Source of the DNA: Alkalibacillus salilacus
GTDB taxonomy: Bacteria > Bacillota > Bacilli > Bacillales > Alkalibacillaceae
DNA: 64,000 nt
Direction of reading: 5' to 3'
Assembly (NCBI RefSeq): GCF_030812915.1
Contig: NZ_JAUSTQ010000006.1
Coordinates: 62,001-126,000 of the forward strand
Below the pieces are notes generated by a model, which was given only the letters and a program-made list of their open reading frames with translations, ran no database searches and was not told the DNA's origin. Positions 1 to 8,160 of this stretch are shown in pieces. The position numbers were made by a program, and so were the translations under genes. The first letter of the stretch is position 1; each line of letters opens with the position of its first letter.

Positions 1-798
1 GATGAATTAATATCTGATAAAGAACGTTTAATTAAGCTTTTGAAGGAAACAAGGCAAGCTGTCATAACGGAGGCAGTTACAAAAGGGTTAGAAAATGAAA
101 AAGAGTTGAAGAAATCAGGTAAAGGATGGATCGGGAGTATACCAAAACATTGGAATATCACTAAAATAAAATATTCAACTTATGTAAAAGGAAGGATTGG
201 TTGGCAAGGTTTACGATCCGATGAATTTATTGACGAAGGTCCATATTTAGTAACTGGAACAGATTTTGATAATGGAATCGTTGATTGGGATACGTGTTAT
301 CGTATAAGTAATGATAGATATGAAGAAGCTCCAGAGATTCAGTTAAAGGAAAATGATTTGTTAATTACAAAAGACGGATCTATTGGAAAGGTTGCTGTTG
401 TTAAAGATAAACCAGAAAAAGCAATACTAAATAGTGGTGTTTTCGTAACAAGATGTATAAATAAAAACTATTTAACTGAATTCATGTACTGGGTATTGTG
501 CTCAGATGTTTTTAAAGAATATATTAAATACACAGAAACTGGTTCAACAATCAAACACCTATATCAAGCCACCTTTGTAAACTTTGCTTTTCCATTACCT
601 AATATTCAAGAGCAGAAAATGATATCTAATTACTTGAATGAAAAAGTGAATGAAATCGAATCATTAATTAATAATGAAAAATTAGTGATTAAAAAATTAA
701 AAGAATATCGCCAATCACTCATCTATGAAGCTGTCACAGGAAAAATTGATGTCCGTGAGCATCCGTTAGAAAGAAAGGAGGAGGAAAATGTCAATTGA
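1..798 (+). CDS. hsdS: Type I restriction-modification specificity subunit HsdS (5' end outside window)
   Basis: This is the C-terminal part (265 codons visible) of the DNA-recognition subunit of a type I restriction-modification enzyme. The reading frame is open from base 1, so the gene begins upstream. The first 30 visible residues, containing LLKETRQAVITEAVTKGL, form a conserved spacer helix. A target-recognition domain follows (about residues 38-215), and the frame ends with a second copy of the spacer motif (LKEYRQSLIYEAVTGKIDVR). This internal repeat is the family's hallmark. In the enzyme each recognition domain reads half of a bipartite DNA site and the helices set the spacing. The stop overlaps the hsdR start by 11 bp, so the two genes are translationally coupled. 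The methylase gene hsdM is presumably upstream, outside the window. Confidence 0.93.
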   Translation, partial: DELISDKERLIKLLKETRQAVITEAVTKGLENEKELKKSGKGWIGSIPKHWNITKIKYSTYVKGRIGWQGLRSDEFIDEGPYLVTGTDFDNGIVDWDTCYRISNDRYEEAPEIQLKENDLLITKDGSIGKVAVVKDKPEKAILNSGVFVTRCINKNYLTEFMYWVLCSDVFKEYIKYTETGSTIKHLYQATFVNFAFPLPNIQEQKMISNYLNEKVNEIESLINNEKLVIKKLKEYRQSLIYEAVTGKIDVREHPLERKEEENVN

Positions 799-3778
799 TC
801 ACACTGAAAGAGGGTTTGAAGAGAACATTGAGCATGATTTGATTCAATCAGGTTATATACAACGAACATTAACTGATGGATCATTAGAAGAGTTAAAAAA
901 ATATGCCATTGATACAGAAGTGTTTTTTCAGTTCTTAGAAGCGACCCAATCGAAGCAATTGGAACGTTTAAAGAAAGCATATAAAGAAGGTTATAGGGAA
1001 AAGATCATCAAGCGTCTATCAAAGGAATTGCATAACCGTGGCATGATTGATTGTTTGAGGCACGGGATCAAGGACTATGGTGTCAGATTAATGTTAGCCT
1101 TTAATAAACCTGTATCAACCATGAATCGCACTCTATGGGAACAATATGAACAAAACATCTTCACAGTAAGTAGACAGGTATATTACAGTCACAGCAATAA
1201 CAATAGCATTGATATCCTTCTTTCTTTAAATGGTTTGCCTCTTGTTGTCATGGAACTGAAAAATCACTTAACAGGGCAGACCGTTGACGATGCGAAGAAG
1301 CAATTCATGAACGATCGTGATCCGCGTGAGCCATTGTTCCAATTCAAAAAACGGGCATTAGTTTACTTTGCAGTTGACACTGATGATGTTTACATGACAA
1401 CACGATTGAATAAAGGTAAAACATTCTTTTTACCCTTTAATCAAGGAGTGAATGGTGGATCTGGAAACCCTATCGTCTATAATGACTATAAGACTTCTTA
1501 TTTATGGAAAGAGGTTTTGCAGCCTGATAGTCTATTAGATATTGTTTTTAGGTTTATGTACCTGGAATCGGAAGACATTAAGGATAGCAATGGTGATGTT
1601 ATCGATAAAAAAGAAACGCTCATGTTCCCTCGTTATCATCAGTTAGATGCCGTTAGACAAATAGAATATGATGTTAAACAAGAAGGGCCAGGGAAGAGTT
1701 ATTTAGCCCAACATTCCGCGGGATCAGGTAAAACGAATAGCATCTCTTGGTTATCCCATCGCTTGGCTAAACTACACGATGAGCATAATGAAGCGATGTT
1801 TGATAGTGTTATTGTGGTAACGGATAGAAGGGTGTTAGACAAGCAATTACAGGATGCGATCTATCAGTTAGAGCATAAAGCGGGTTTTGTTGAGAAGATT
1901 GAGAAAAACTCAGAACAATTAGCCGAGGCAGTCAAAAACAAGGCGAAAATTATCGTAACTACCCTACAAAAGTTCCCTTTTATTTTAGATCAAGTATCAG
2001 AGATCGCTAATGGTAAATATGCAATTGTCATCGATGAAGCACATAGCTCTCAAGGTGGTAAATCAGCAAGGGCTATGACGAGCTTGTTATCAAATAAAAC
2101 ATTGGAAGATGCAATGGAAGAAGAGCAGTTGACGGAGGAAGAGTTGCAAGATGGAGAAGACCGTATTTTAGAAGAGATCTCAAAGAGTGGTCATCAGAGT
2201 AATATTTCTTTCTTTGCTTTTACTGCAACACCTAAACAGAAAACGCTTGAAAAATTTGGAACTTATGATCAGGAAGGAATACCTAAGCCATTTCACCAGT
2301 ACACGATGAGACAAGCTATTGAAGAGGGCTTCATATTAGATGTACTAAAAAACTACACAACTTACAAAACCTTCTTTAAGCTGGCTAAACAAATCGATGA
2401 CGATCCAGAAGTCGGGAGTTCAAAAGCGTCAAAATCAATTGCAAGGTTCGTCTCACTTCACCCCCACAACATCGCTCAGAAAACTGAAATTATGGTTGAA
2501 CACTTTAGGCAAGTGACACAGCATAAGATAGGTGGTAGAGCAAAAGCAATGGTTGTCACAGGCAGTCGATTACATGCGGTGAGATATAAGCATGCCTTTG
2601 ATAAGTATATCAAGGAAAAAGGTTACACCGACTTGCAATCAGTTGTTGCTTTCTCAGGGACAGTTGAGGATCGCGGTGTAGATTATACAGAAGCAGGCAT
2701 TAATGGTTTTAGTGAAGGTGAATTACCTGATAAATTCAACAGTGATGATTACCAAGTCTTATTAGTTGCTGAAAAATACCAGACGGGTTTTGATGAGCCG
2801 TTATTACACACTATGTATGTTGATAAGAAGTTGGATGGGATAAAGGCTGTTCAAACATTATCGCGATTAAATAGGACGTGTAAAGGCAAGAATGACACAT
2901 TTGTTTTAGATTTTGCAAATGAGGCGGAAGATATCCAAAAAGCATTTGAGCCATATTATGAAGCCACACAATTAGAGGATACAACAGATCCTAATATCCT
3001 TTATGACATTCAAACAGAGTTAGATGCTTTTCAGGTCTACGTTGAAAGTGAAATTGAGGAAGTCGTAAATATCGAATATAGTGGTAAACAGAGAAATGCT
3101 AAAGTGCAAGAGAAGTTAAATTCGTATTTAGATAAAGCTGTTAGTCGTTTTAAGGATGATTTGAATGAAGAACAACAAGATGACTTTAAAGCAGCATGTT
3201 CTAAATATATACGAACATATTCTTTTGTGTTGCAGATAGGTCCTTTTGCTGATCTCGAATTACACAAGTTGTATGTATTTTTGAATTATCTGTTCAAAAA
3301 GTTACCCAAAAAAGCATCAGATGGCATTGATTTAGCAGATGATGTTGCACTGGCTTATTATCGAAATGAAAAAGTGTTTGAAGGCTCCATTGCTTTAGGA
3401 ACAGATGATGAAGATCATAAATTATCACCAACAGAGTTCGGGGCAGGTTCATCTCAAGAAGAAGAAACAGAAAGGCTGTCTTCCATTATTGAGCGACTGA
3501 ATGAACGTTTTGGTACGGAATTCACAGAAACTGACAAGTTGTCTTATGAACAGATTAAAGAGGATATTATTAGTAATGATGATTTAACGCAAAAAGCACG
3601 TGTTAACACTAAAGATAACTTCAAGTTTAGTTATGAAGAAGCATTTTTGGATGTAGTGATTGATAGAATGTCACAAAATGAGAAGTTCTTCATGAAGATG
3701 TTAGAAGACCAAGACTTTAAGAAAACAGTTATGAACGTTATGTTTGATGAAGTTTATCAAGAGATGACAACAAGGTAG
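788..3778 (+). CDS. hsdR: Type I restriction endonuclease subunit HsdR
   Basis: This is the 996-residue motor and nuclease subunit of the type I restriction enzyme. It translocates unmethylated DNA and cuts it at a distance. The N-terminal nuclease domain shows a PD-(D/E)xK pattern, with Asp142 in NSIDILLSL and Glu156-x-Lys158 in VVMELKNH. The SF2 translocase follows: a Q-tip-like YHQLDAVR (283-290), Walker A in HSAGSGKT (309-316), the Walker B box IDEAH (415-419) and motif III FTATP. The C-terminal third is helical and charged and probably contacts the methylase core. The length is typical. A strong AAAGGAGGAGG site precedes the ATG. All key motifs are present, so the nuclease looks functional if hsdM is intact upstream. 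Confidence 0.96.
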   Translation: MSIDHTERGFEENIEHDLIQSGYIQRTLTDGSLEELKKYAIDTEVFFQFLEATQSKQLERLKKAYKEGYREKIIKRLSKELHNRGMIDCLRHGIKDYGVRLMLAFNKPVSTMNRTLWEQYEQNIFTVSRQVYYSHSNNNSIDILLSLNGLPLVVMELKNHLTGQTVDDAKKQFMNDRDPREPLFQFKKRALVYFAVDTDDVYMTTRLNKGKTFFLPFNQGVNGGSGNPIVYNDYKTSYLWKEVLQPDSLLDIVFRFMYLESEDIKDSNGDVIDKKETLMFPRYHQLDAVRQIEYDVKQEGPGKSYLAQHSAGSGKTNSISWLSHRLAKLHDEHNEAMFDSVIVVTDRRVLDKQLQDAIYQLEHKAGFVEKIEKNSEQLAEAVKNKAKIIVTTLQKFPFILDQVSEIANGKYAIVIDEAHSSQGGKSARAMTSLLSNKTLEDAMEEEQLTEEELQDGEDRILEEISKSGHQSNISFFAFTATPKQKTLEKFGTYDQEGIPKPFHQYTMRQAIEEGFILDVLKNYTTYKTFFKLAKQIDDDPEVGSSKASKSIARFVSLHPHNIAQKTEIMVEHFRQVTQHKIGGRAKAMVVTGSRLHAVRYKHAFDKYIKEKGYTDLQSVVAFSGTVEDRGVDYTEAGINGFSEGELPDKFNSDDYQVLLVAEKYQTGFDEPLLHTMYVDKKLDGIKAVQTLSRLNRTCKGKNDTFVLDFANEAEDIQKAFEPYYEATQLEDTTDPNILYDIQTELDAFQVYVESEIEEVVNIEYSGKQRNAKVQEKLNSYLDKAVSRFKDDLNEEQQDDFKAACSKYIRTYSFVLQIGPFADLELHKLYVFLNYLFKKLPKKASDGIDLADDVALAYYRNEKVFEGSIALGTDDEDHKLSPTEFGAGSSQEEETERLSSIIERLNERFGTEFTETDKLSYEQIKEDIISNDDLTQKARVNTKDNFKFSYEEAFLDVVIDRMSQNEKFFMKMLEDQDFKKTVMNVMFDEVYQEMTTR

Positions 3779-3790
3779 GCTAAAACACAG

Positions 3791-3828
3791 CAAAGGGCAG
3801 TCTATTCACCATGATAGCACTGCCCTTT
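3791..3828. terminator. Bidirectional terminator hairpin
   Basis: The arms CAAAGGGCAGT and ACTGCCCTTTG form a stem of about 11 bp between the converging hsdR and HTH genes. Its position suggests that it ends both transcripts. Confidence 0.7.
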
Positions 3829-3831
3829 GTA

Positions 3832-4320
3832 TTAATCACTATGACGATCGATAAAGTCTAATAACAGCTGTGATACAATATCTTGCATTTTTAGATGAGG
3901 ATAATAATCATTACATAATTGAGCGAATCGACCATGAATGTCTTCAGAAATGCGGAAGTTTTTGGTTACTGGCTTAGAATCGGTGCGATAGATACGCTTA
4001 TCTAATATAAGGTCACTATGAGCCTTACGATCTTCGATGATTGACTTTAGAGTGTCGAGGTTCTCAAGTAAGTAGGAGAACTCATCATCTGACTTTTCAG
4101 TCGTAGTGATCATATCTTCATCGCGCACGAACCTATAATATTGATTATCACGCTTGATATAGACATAGTCATCTTCTTGCATGACCTTTGTAAATGTTGA
4201 GTATTTCAGTCCAAGCTCATCTGCAACATCTTGTAAACTATACTCTTCCTTACGTAATAGATTGTTTACGATCTCCACGCGTTTTTTGGGAGACTGTGAA
4301 ATGAAGTTGTCTTGTTGCAT
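3832..4320 (-). CDS. Putative regulator with HTH and ribbon-helix-helix-like C-terminus
   Basis: This 162-residue protein has no name I recognise. Residues 12-48 resemble a helix-turn-helix (KRVEIVNNLL, then SLQDVADELGLKYSTFTKV). A low-complexity acidic linker and a coiled-coil-prone stretch follow (80-105). The end (about 118-160, KNFRISEDIHGRFAQLCNDY then MQDIVSQLLLDFI) looks like a ribbon-helix-helix or CopG-type segment. I placed the start at the ATG at 4320 because AAAGGAGGTG lies just upstream; the frame is open for 20 more codons without a better site. It converges on hsdR and diverges from the AbiJ-like gene. Inference: it is a DNA-binding regulator or accessory protein of the defence block. 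Confidence 0.6.
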   Translation of the reverse strand: MQQDNFISQSPKKRVEIVNNLLRKEEYSLQDVADELGLKYSTFTKVMQEDDYVYIKRDNQYYRFVRDEDMITTTEKSDDEFSYLLENLDTLKSIIEDRKAHSDLILDKRIYRTDSKPVTKNFRISEDIHGRFAQLCNDYYPHLKMQDIVSQLLLDFIDRHSD

Positions 4321-4412
4321 GTGTACACCTCCTTTATTGTTGTTGATATATATTAGATTGATTAATAGTGTTTTATTCAAAGAAAATAAAAAATGTTGTT
4401 TGAGGTGATGAT

Positions 4413-5246
4413 ATGAGTTTAAGTTTCTCTCAGAGATATGGATATACTGAAGTCAAGAACACGTTTCAAATCGAGTCGATGGATGAGGATTTAAGAAATG
4501 GTTTGTGGAATGTGTTTTATAGTTCTTTTGAGGATGGATGGGATGAGCTTTTTTTATATGAAGATGATAACCTATTAGAGATGGCCCGAAGATTATGGAA
4601 GGATTTCTTTAAAAAAACAATAGATACATTACCAGAGGAAGTGAACAGAACTCGAGGTAAAATAAAGGATTACTTTTTTAATGCATATTGGTATGAAGTC
4701 TATGATTTTATCGAATTTGTAGCAAACTATAGTTATAATATTAACAATTTTACTGGTAGATGTAATGATACTTTGGAAAGGGAAGTGTCGGGGTATAGAT
4801 TAGTAGAAGGTGTATTAACTCCTATTATAGATGGTGTCGAGATTGAAGAAGTTGAACAAGCAATAAATAGTAATAGGGTGCAATATGCTAAAGTGCACTT
4901 GAAAAATGCTTTAGGTTTACTTTCCGATCGAAATAACCCAGATTATAGAAACTCGATTAAGGAATCCATAAGTGCTGTTGAGGCTGTTGCAAGATTGATT
5001 TTAAATGACACAAACGCAGAGTTAGGAAAAGCATTGAGTAAAATCGAAAGGGAATATGACTTAGAGATCCATGGAGCTTTAAAGGATGGGTTCAGAAGCA
5101 TATATGGTTATACCAGTGATAGTGGTGGGATTCGCCACGCAATGACGGATTCATCTAATGTTCCATTTGAGGATGCTAAGTTCATGCTTGTGGCTTGTTC
5201 TGCTTTTGTGAATTATCTTGTATCTAAAGCAGAGTTAACTGATTAG
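4413..5246 (+). CDS. AbiJ-NTD4-like abortive infection protein
   Basis: The 277-residue protein starts with SFSQRYGYTEVKNTFQIESM, then DEDLRNGLWNVFYSSF, a pattern I associate with the AbiJ N-terminal domain 4 family found in phage-defence islands. The C-terminal half (about 150-277) is all-helical and HEPN-like. It contains SIKESISAVEAVARLI and a conserved GIRHAMTD motif with adjacent Arg241 and His242. Some HEPN proteins are RNases, but the usual R-x4-6-H spacing is not evident here, so activity is uncertain. A GAGGTGATG site precedes the ATG. The gene lies next to a type I restriction system, which supports a defence role. The target and mechanism are unknown. Confidence 0.7.
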   Translation: MSLSFSQRYGYTEVKNTFQIESMDEDLRNGLWNVFYSSFEDGWDELFLYEDDNLLEMARRLWKDFFKKTIDTLPEEVNRTRGKIKDYFFNAYWYEVYDFIEFVANYSYNINNFTGRCNDTLEREVSGYRLVEGVLTPIIDGVEIEEVEQAINSNRVQYAKVHLKNALGLLSDRNNPDYRNSIKESISAVEAVARLILNDTNAELGKALSKIEREYDLEIHGALKDGFRSIYGYTSDSGGIRHAMTDSSNVPFEDAKFMLVACSAFVNYLVSKAELTD

Positions 5247-5339
5247 AAGGATCAGTATGAGGTGTTCAGTTAATTAGGAACAAATAGATATGAAGCGTTA
5301 GTTCATCGTGTTTTTACATCTACCCAAGAGAATTGATAT

Positions 5340-5592
5340 GACTCTAAGGTGTTCACACAGATCACAGAAGTGAATTGACGCACTTCGCACATTCAATATA
5401 GATCGCTTATTGAGTAATAAAGGATCCTGCACGATAATGCCGCTGCAGAAGCTACATTTAAAACGATTAAGGGTGGGTTTGTTAGGGGTGCTGATCTTAT
5501 TGATCAACAAAAGCTTGACATTGAATTATTTGATTTGGCTCATTGGTTCAATCACATTCGTATATATGGAACATTTCCTTATGTAGACAAAA
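5340..5592 (+). pseudogene. Remnant of IS3-family transposase (OrfB C-terminus)
   Basis: Translated in more than one frame, this stretch gives the catalytic-core tail of an IS3/IS150-type transposase. One frame reads IDALRTFNIDRLLSNKGS. A shifted frame then reads DNAAAEATFKTIKGGFV and LDIELFDLAHWFNHIRIYG. That order (HTDRGSE-like, SLSNKG, DNAxAEATFKxIK, WFNxxRIHG) is the family's conserved order, with the DDE glutamate in AEATFK. At least one frameshift and a stop interrupt it and the 5' two thirds are missing, so it is dead. It marks past insertion at the edge of the defence block. Confidence 0.75.
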
Positions 5593-5622
5593 AACTACCT
5601 TGCTTAGCCAAGCAAGGTAGTT
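5587..5622 (-). terminator. Rho-independent terminator, minus strand
   Basis: A perfect 13-bp inverted repeat (AACTACCTTGCTT, loop, AAGCAAGGTAGTT) is followed on the minus strand by a run of six or more T. No intact minus-strand gene lies just upstream of it; it may have served the decayed recombinase gene. Confidence 0.65.
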
Positions 5623-6194
5623 CAAAGAAAAACACTCAAGAGTAACAACAACCTAAACCTTGTGATGTTTCGGCTGCTTAGCAGGATGTTCAACGCATCC
5701 AGCTATTTTATATACTCATAATACTTTTTTTGGACATTGTCGTCAAATAATTCGATTGACAGGTAAAAGTTTTATAATGGCGGTTTTATTGCTCTATCAT
5801 CTTAATAATCACTTAAGCGCGTTTAAGTGAAAAATACCGTTCATTTTAAGGGTATGGCCTTACATTTTCTTAGGTTTAAAAGCTGGTGAACTCTACTACC
5901 TATTAATTAGTTAACTGTCTACAACCAGCACCCTACACACGTTGAGTGCGTAGCGTTGATAGAGTTGAAATAGCTTTGTATCAATAGGTTTAGCGATTTT
6001 TAACTATATATGAAGTGTATTTTATGTTCCCTCGGACCTAATGGTTCGGGGTTTTTTTTGAGCCCCCGGGGTCTTACTTTTATGCGGAAAAGAATTAGAA
6101 ATATAGTGTTTTTAAGTTTTGCGTTAAAGTATAGATTGACTATATCATGTTATTTTCCGGCTTCGCCCATGACGAGAGTAGATCTATTTCAGAC
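5623..6194. other. Gene-poor spacer, probable mobile-element debris
   Basis: I see no gene I can support here. An in-frame 166-codon stretch starting at 6010 has no family resemblance and overlaps recombinase remnants on the other strand. The segment lies between two decayed mobile genes and is probably debris from them. Confidence 0.4.
6028..6059 (+). terminator. Possible terminator, plus strand
   Basis: An imperfect stem (CCCTCGGACC against GGTTCGGGG) is followed by eight T. No clear plus-strand gene precedes it, so it is probably a relic. Confidence 0.4.
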
Positions 6195-6425
6195 TATTTT
6201 TCTCAGCAAATTTTTTTCTCCCCATCACAAGTTGTACGGCTTTCCACATATCCTTGTCAATGATTACAAGGTGATTGTCTTCCACACAATATCGTGGAAC
6301 TTGACCGGTGTTCTTCTACTCTTTTCTTGGTTAAATAACCAGAAAATGTCTCGGGCGACACAAGAACATAAGATATGCGATATTTTATTGAATCGGGAAT
6401 TCGACCAAGGAGAGTCTGGTAAGGT
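6195..6425 (-). pseudogene. Remnant of large serine recombinase
   Basis: On the minus strand, frames joined across a shift give TFSGYLTKKRVEE, then TGQVPRYCVEDNH, then LVIIDKDMWKAVQLVMGRKK and FAEKN. This matches the recombinase domain of large serine recombinases, where YLTKKRV...YYVENNHxAII...MWxAVQxExxRRKxFAEK is typical. Only this middle piece survives, with frameshifts and stops on both sides; I see neither the catalytic N-terminal domain nor the zinc ribbon. Such enzymes move integrative elements and prophages, so an element once integrated or excised near here, beside the restriction block. Confidence 0.65.
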
Positions 6426-6912
6426 ACTATTAACGGATATCACTTTCTTATATTATAAAAAACATATAACATATCTCTCAAAGCTGAAAATCACCCAAAG
6501 TGAACGCTAATGAACTTTGGGAAGTTGAAGTCGTGCCCATGGAAAGCGAAGTGTATTTCCACTGCGATATACGAATTACTTCCTTTGATTAAGCGTCCTG
6601 GTTACGGTTAATTTCACTATAACAGTGAAAGTTAAATAACATAATAAACCCCAGTGAGGGACTTTTTTAATCAGTCCACTAACTGGGGTATAGTTCAATG
6701 ATAGACAATCCGAGTTTCGGTACACCTAGGTTTTTTACTCCTTTTTTTATTCGCTATTTTGATGTTTGTTGTTATTATTTAATTTCACTTCTGTTAACTC
6801 TTTAGATGTCTCAGTCTGGTATCGAAGATTGTTAGCTTCTGGACTTTCCTGAACATCAGGTAAGGTATTGTTCGACTTTTATAAATCAAGTCTAAAAAGT
6901 AGGGATAAGCCC
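6426..6912. other. Gene-poor spacer
   Basis: No coding region can be supported. The stretch holds a small hairpin (TTTCACT/AGTGAAA near 6612-6630) and an IS-end-like inverted repeat listed separately. It separates the mobile debris from the coat-protein cluster. Confidence 0.4.
6646..6690. repeat. IS-end-like inverted repeat
   Basis: CCCCAGTGAGGGAC and GTCCACTAACTGGGG form an imperfect stem around a T-rich loop, followed by TATAGTTCA. It resembles the terminal hairpins of IS3-type elements and may be a leftover end. No transposase is attached. Confidence 0.35.
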
Positions 6913-7212
6913 TTAATCTTTTGCTATCTTTAACGCTGCCTTTGATGCTTTAACGTCTACAGATAACTGTTCGTCTAAATCACTTGGGTTATAATATCCT
7001 TTTTCCATCATGTAAAGAGTAATTTTTTCATGGGCTTCCATTGCATAATTGAGTTGCTCTCGTAAAACATCTCTTACTTCTGGTGTGACGGACTCAGTTA
7101 AGGCAAATGTTATGTTTCGAATTGCTGATTTTGTGGAGATTAAAAAATCTGTAGCAATTACTTGGTCGGTCATTCCGCTCATGCCAGCTATTTTTTGTAG
7201 CATATTTGTCAT
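6913..7212 (-). CDS. CotF-family spore coat-like protein (YraD-like)
   Basis: The 99-residue protein has the coat protein F fold pattern: a helix ending in ATDFLISTKSAIRNITFALT, then ESVTPEVRDVLREQLNYAME and EKITLYMMEKGYYNP. Proteins of this family are found in spores and have a ferritin-like helical bundle; the precise role is unknown. B. subtilis YraD is the same size and sits next to adhB. The start overlaps the stop of the upstream 68-residue gene by 4 bp, so the two form one transcript. A paralogous pair is transcribed in the opposite direction starting at 7554. Confidence 0.82.
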   Translation of the reverse strand: MTNMLQKIAGMSGMTDQVIATDFLISTKSAIRNITFALTESVTPEVRDVLREQLNYAMEAHEKITLYMMEKGYYNPSDLDEQLSVDVKASKAALKIAKD

Positions 7213-7415
7213 GATTCCACATCCCTATTTTCTAGTAAGTGTGTTAATTGTTCCACATGGTTCTTCCCTTTTGTTACATCCATAGACAAAATTTCTTTTA
7301 ATTGCTCATCACCGACTAATCCTTGCATGGTTGCGGCTTTCGTTAAGCATATATTTTTGAATGTTAAAATTTCATGTAACTCCAGTCGTTCATGGAGAGC
7401 CAATTTACCTTCCAT
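7209..7415 (-). CDS. Small coat-associated protein (YraE-like)
   Basis: This 68-residue protein contains LALHERLELHEILTFKNICL. The divergent gene at 7554 has the equivalent LAFHETMDLHEILNMKTVAL, so the two are clearly paralogues. In this family a short protein like this is encoded directly before a CotF-domain protein and together they match the two halves of longer coat proteins. It is coupled to the following gene through a 4-bp overlap (ATGA). The ATG follows an AAGGAGTTGG site. The context points to expression in the sporulating cell; no enzymatic residues are apparent. Confidence 0.75.
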   Translation of the reverse strand: MEGKLALHERLELHEILTFKNICLTKAATMQGLVGDEQLKEILSMDVTKGKNHVEQLTHLLENRDVES

Positions 7416-7439
7416 TCCACCAACTCCTTAAACGGATAT

Positions 7440-7485
7440 GTTTTGCCCATATATTATGTCATTCAAAAAATATTATGCAAAGGAA
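7440..7485. promoter_or_regulatory. Possible divergent sporulation promoter region
   Basis: Around 7450-7462 the sequence CATATATTATG contains a match to the SigK -10 consensus CATANNNTA on the plus strand, and a matching CATAATATA on the minus strand. An AC dinucleotide lies about 15 bp upstream on the plus strand only. The site sits between two divergent coat-like gene pairs. This is motif matching only. Confidence 0.35.
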
Positions 7486-7553
7486 TGAAACCTGATGATG
7501 TATAGGGTGGCCTTTGATGGACAAAATATCATAAAAAGTGAGGAGGAGTCATT

Positions 7554-7778
7554 GTGAGTAAAGAAGATCTAGCTTTTCACGAAACGATGGATTTACATGA
7601 AATTTTAAATATGAAAACAGTTGCACTACTTAAATCTAAGCTCATGCAAGGGGTTGTTTTTGATCAGGAACTTCGGGCATTAATGCAAAAAAATGTAGAT
7701 ATGACTGTTGTGGACATCAAAGAATTGCAACGAATTTATCCATATGCGAATCAAAGTGAGCGAGGTGACATTTTATGA
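7554..7778 (+). CDS. Small coat-associated protein (YraG-like)
   Basis: This 74-residue protein begins at a GTG behind a strong GAGGAGG site. It is paralogous to the 68-residue protein encoded divergently (shared LxxHExxxLHEILxxKxxxL core). It overlaps the next, CotF-domain gene by 4 bp, reproducing the same short-long arrangement as on the other side. B. subtilis yraG-yraF-adhB has the same order. A role in the spore coat is inferred from this neighbourhood and the family. Confidence 0.75.
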   Translation: MSKEDLAFHETMDLHEILNMKTVALLKSKLMQGVVFDQELRALMQKNVDMTVVDIKELQRIYPYANQSERGDIL

Positions 7779-8134
7779 ATGATTATTTAGATCCAATAAA
7801 TTCGGTTGGTATGCCGGAACAAATAGATTCTGCAATAGCAATTCATTTATTAGTAACGGTTAAGGAGTTGATTCGTAACTATTCTGTGGCCTTAACAGAG
7901 GCTGCTAGCCCAGAAGTAAGAACAATGCTTCGAAATCAAATGGATGCAGCGATTGACTTTCAAAAAGAGGTAATCGATTTAATGATGGTGAAAAAATGGT
8001 TTCATCCATACGATGTAAGTGAACAACAAATACTTGATTTAAAAGCTGCACAGACAGCTGTTGATATAGCTGGGTTAACTCTATTTCCGGAAAATAACAA
8101 TAGAAAAGGATTATTTCCAACACCACCGCAATAA
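7775..8134 (+). CDS. CotF-family spore coat-like protein (YraF-like)
   Basis: The 119-residue protein carries the CotF-type helical pattern (AIAIHLLVTVKELIRNYSVA, then ASPEVRTMLRNQMDAAIDFQ and MMVKKWFHPYD). It aligns by eye with the divergent 99-residue protein but has about 20 extra C-terminal residues rich in Asn and Pro (NNNRKGLFPTPPQ). Translation is coupled to the preceding small gene. Only 26 bp separate it from the alcohol dehydrogenase gene, so the three probably form one operon, as in B. subtilis yraG-yraF-adhB. Confidence 0.82.
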   Translation: MNDYLDPINSVGMPEQIDSAIAIHLLVTVKELIRNYSVALTEAASPEVRTMLRNQMDAAIDFQKEVIDLMMVKKWFHPYDVSEQQILDLKAAQTAVDIAGLTLFPENNNRKGLFPTPPQ

Positions 8135-8160
8135 TTTAGACAAATGGAGGAAAAAGATAT

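Noticed and set aside
6010-6510. A 166-codon plus-strand frame
   Set aside because: Its product resembles no family, begins in a terminator-like hairpin and lies opposite the recombinase fossil; it is probably chance.
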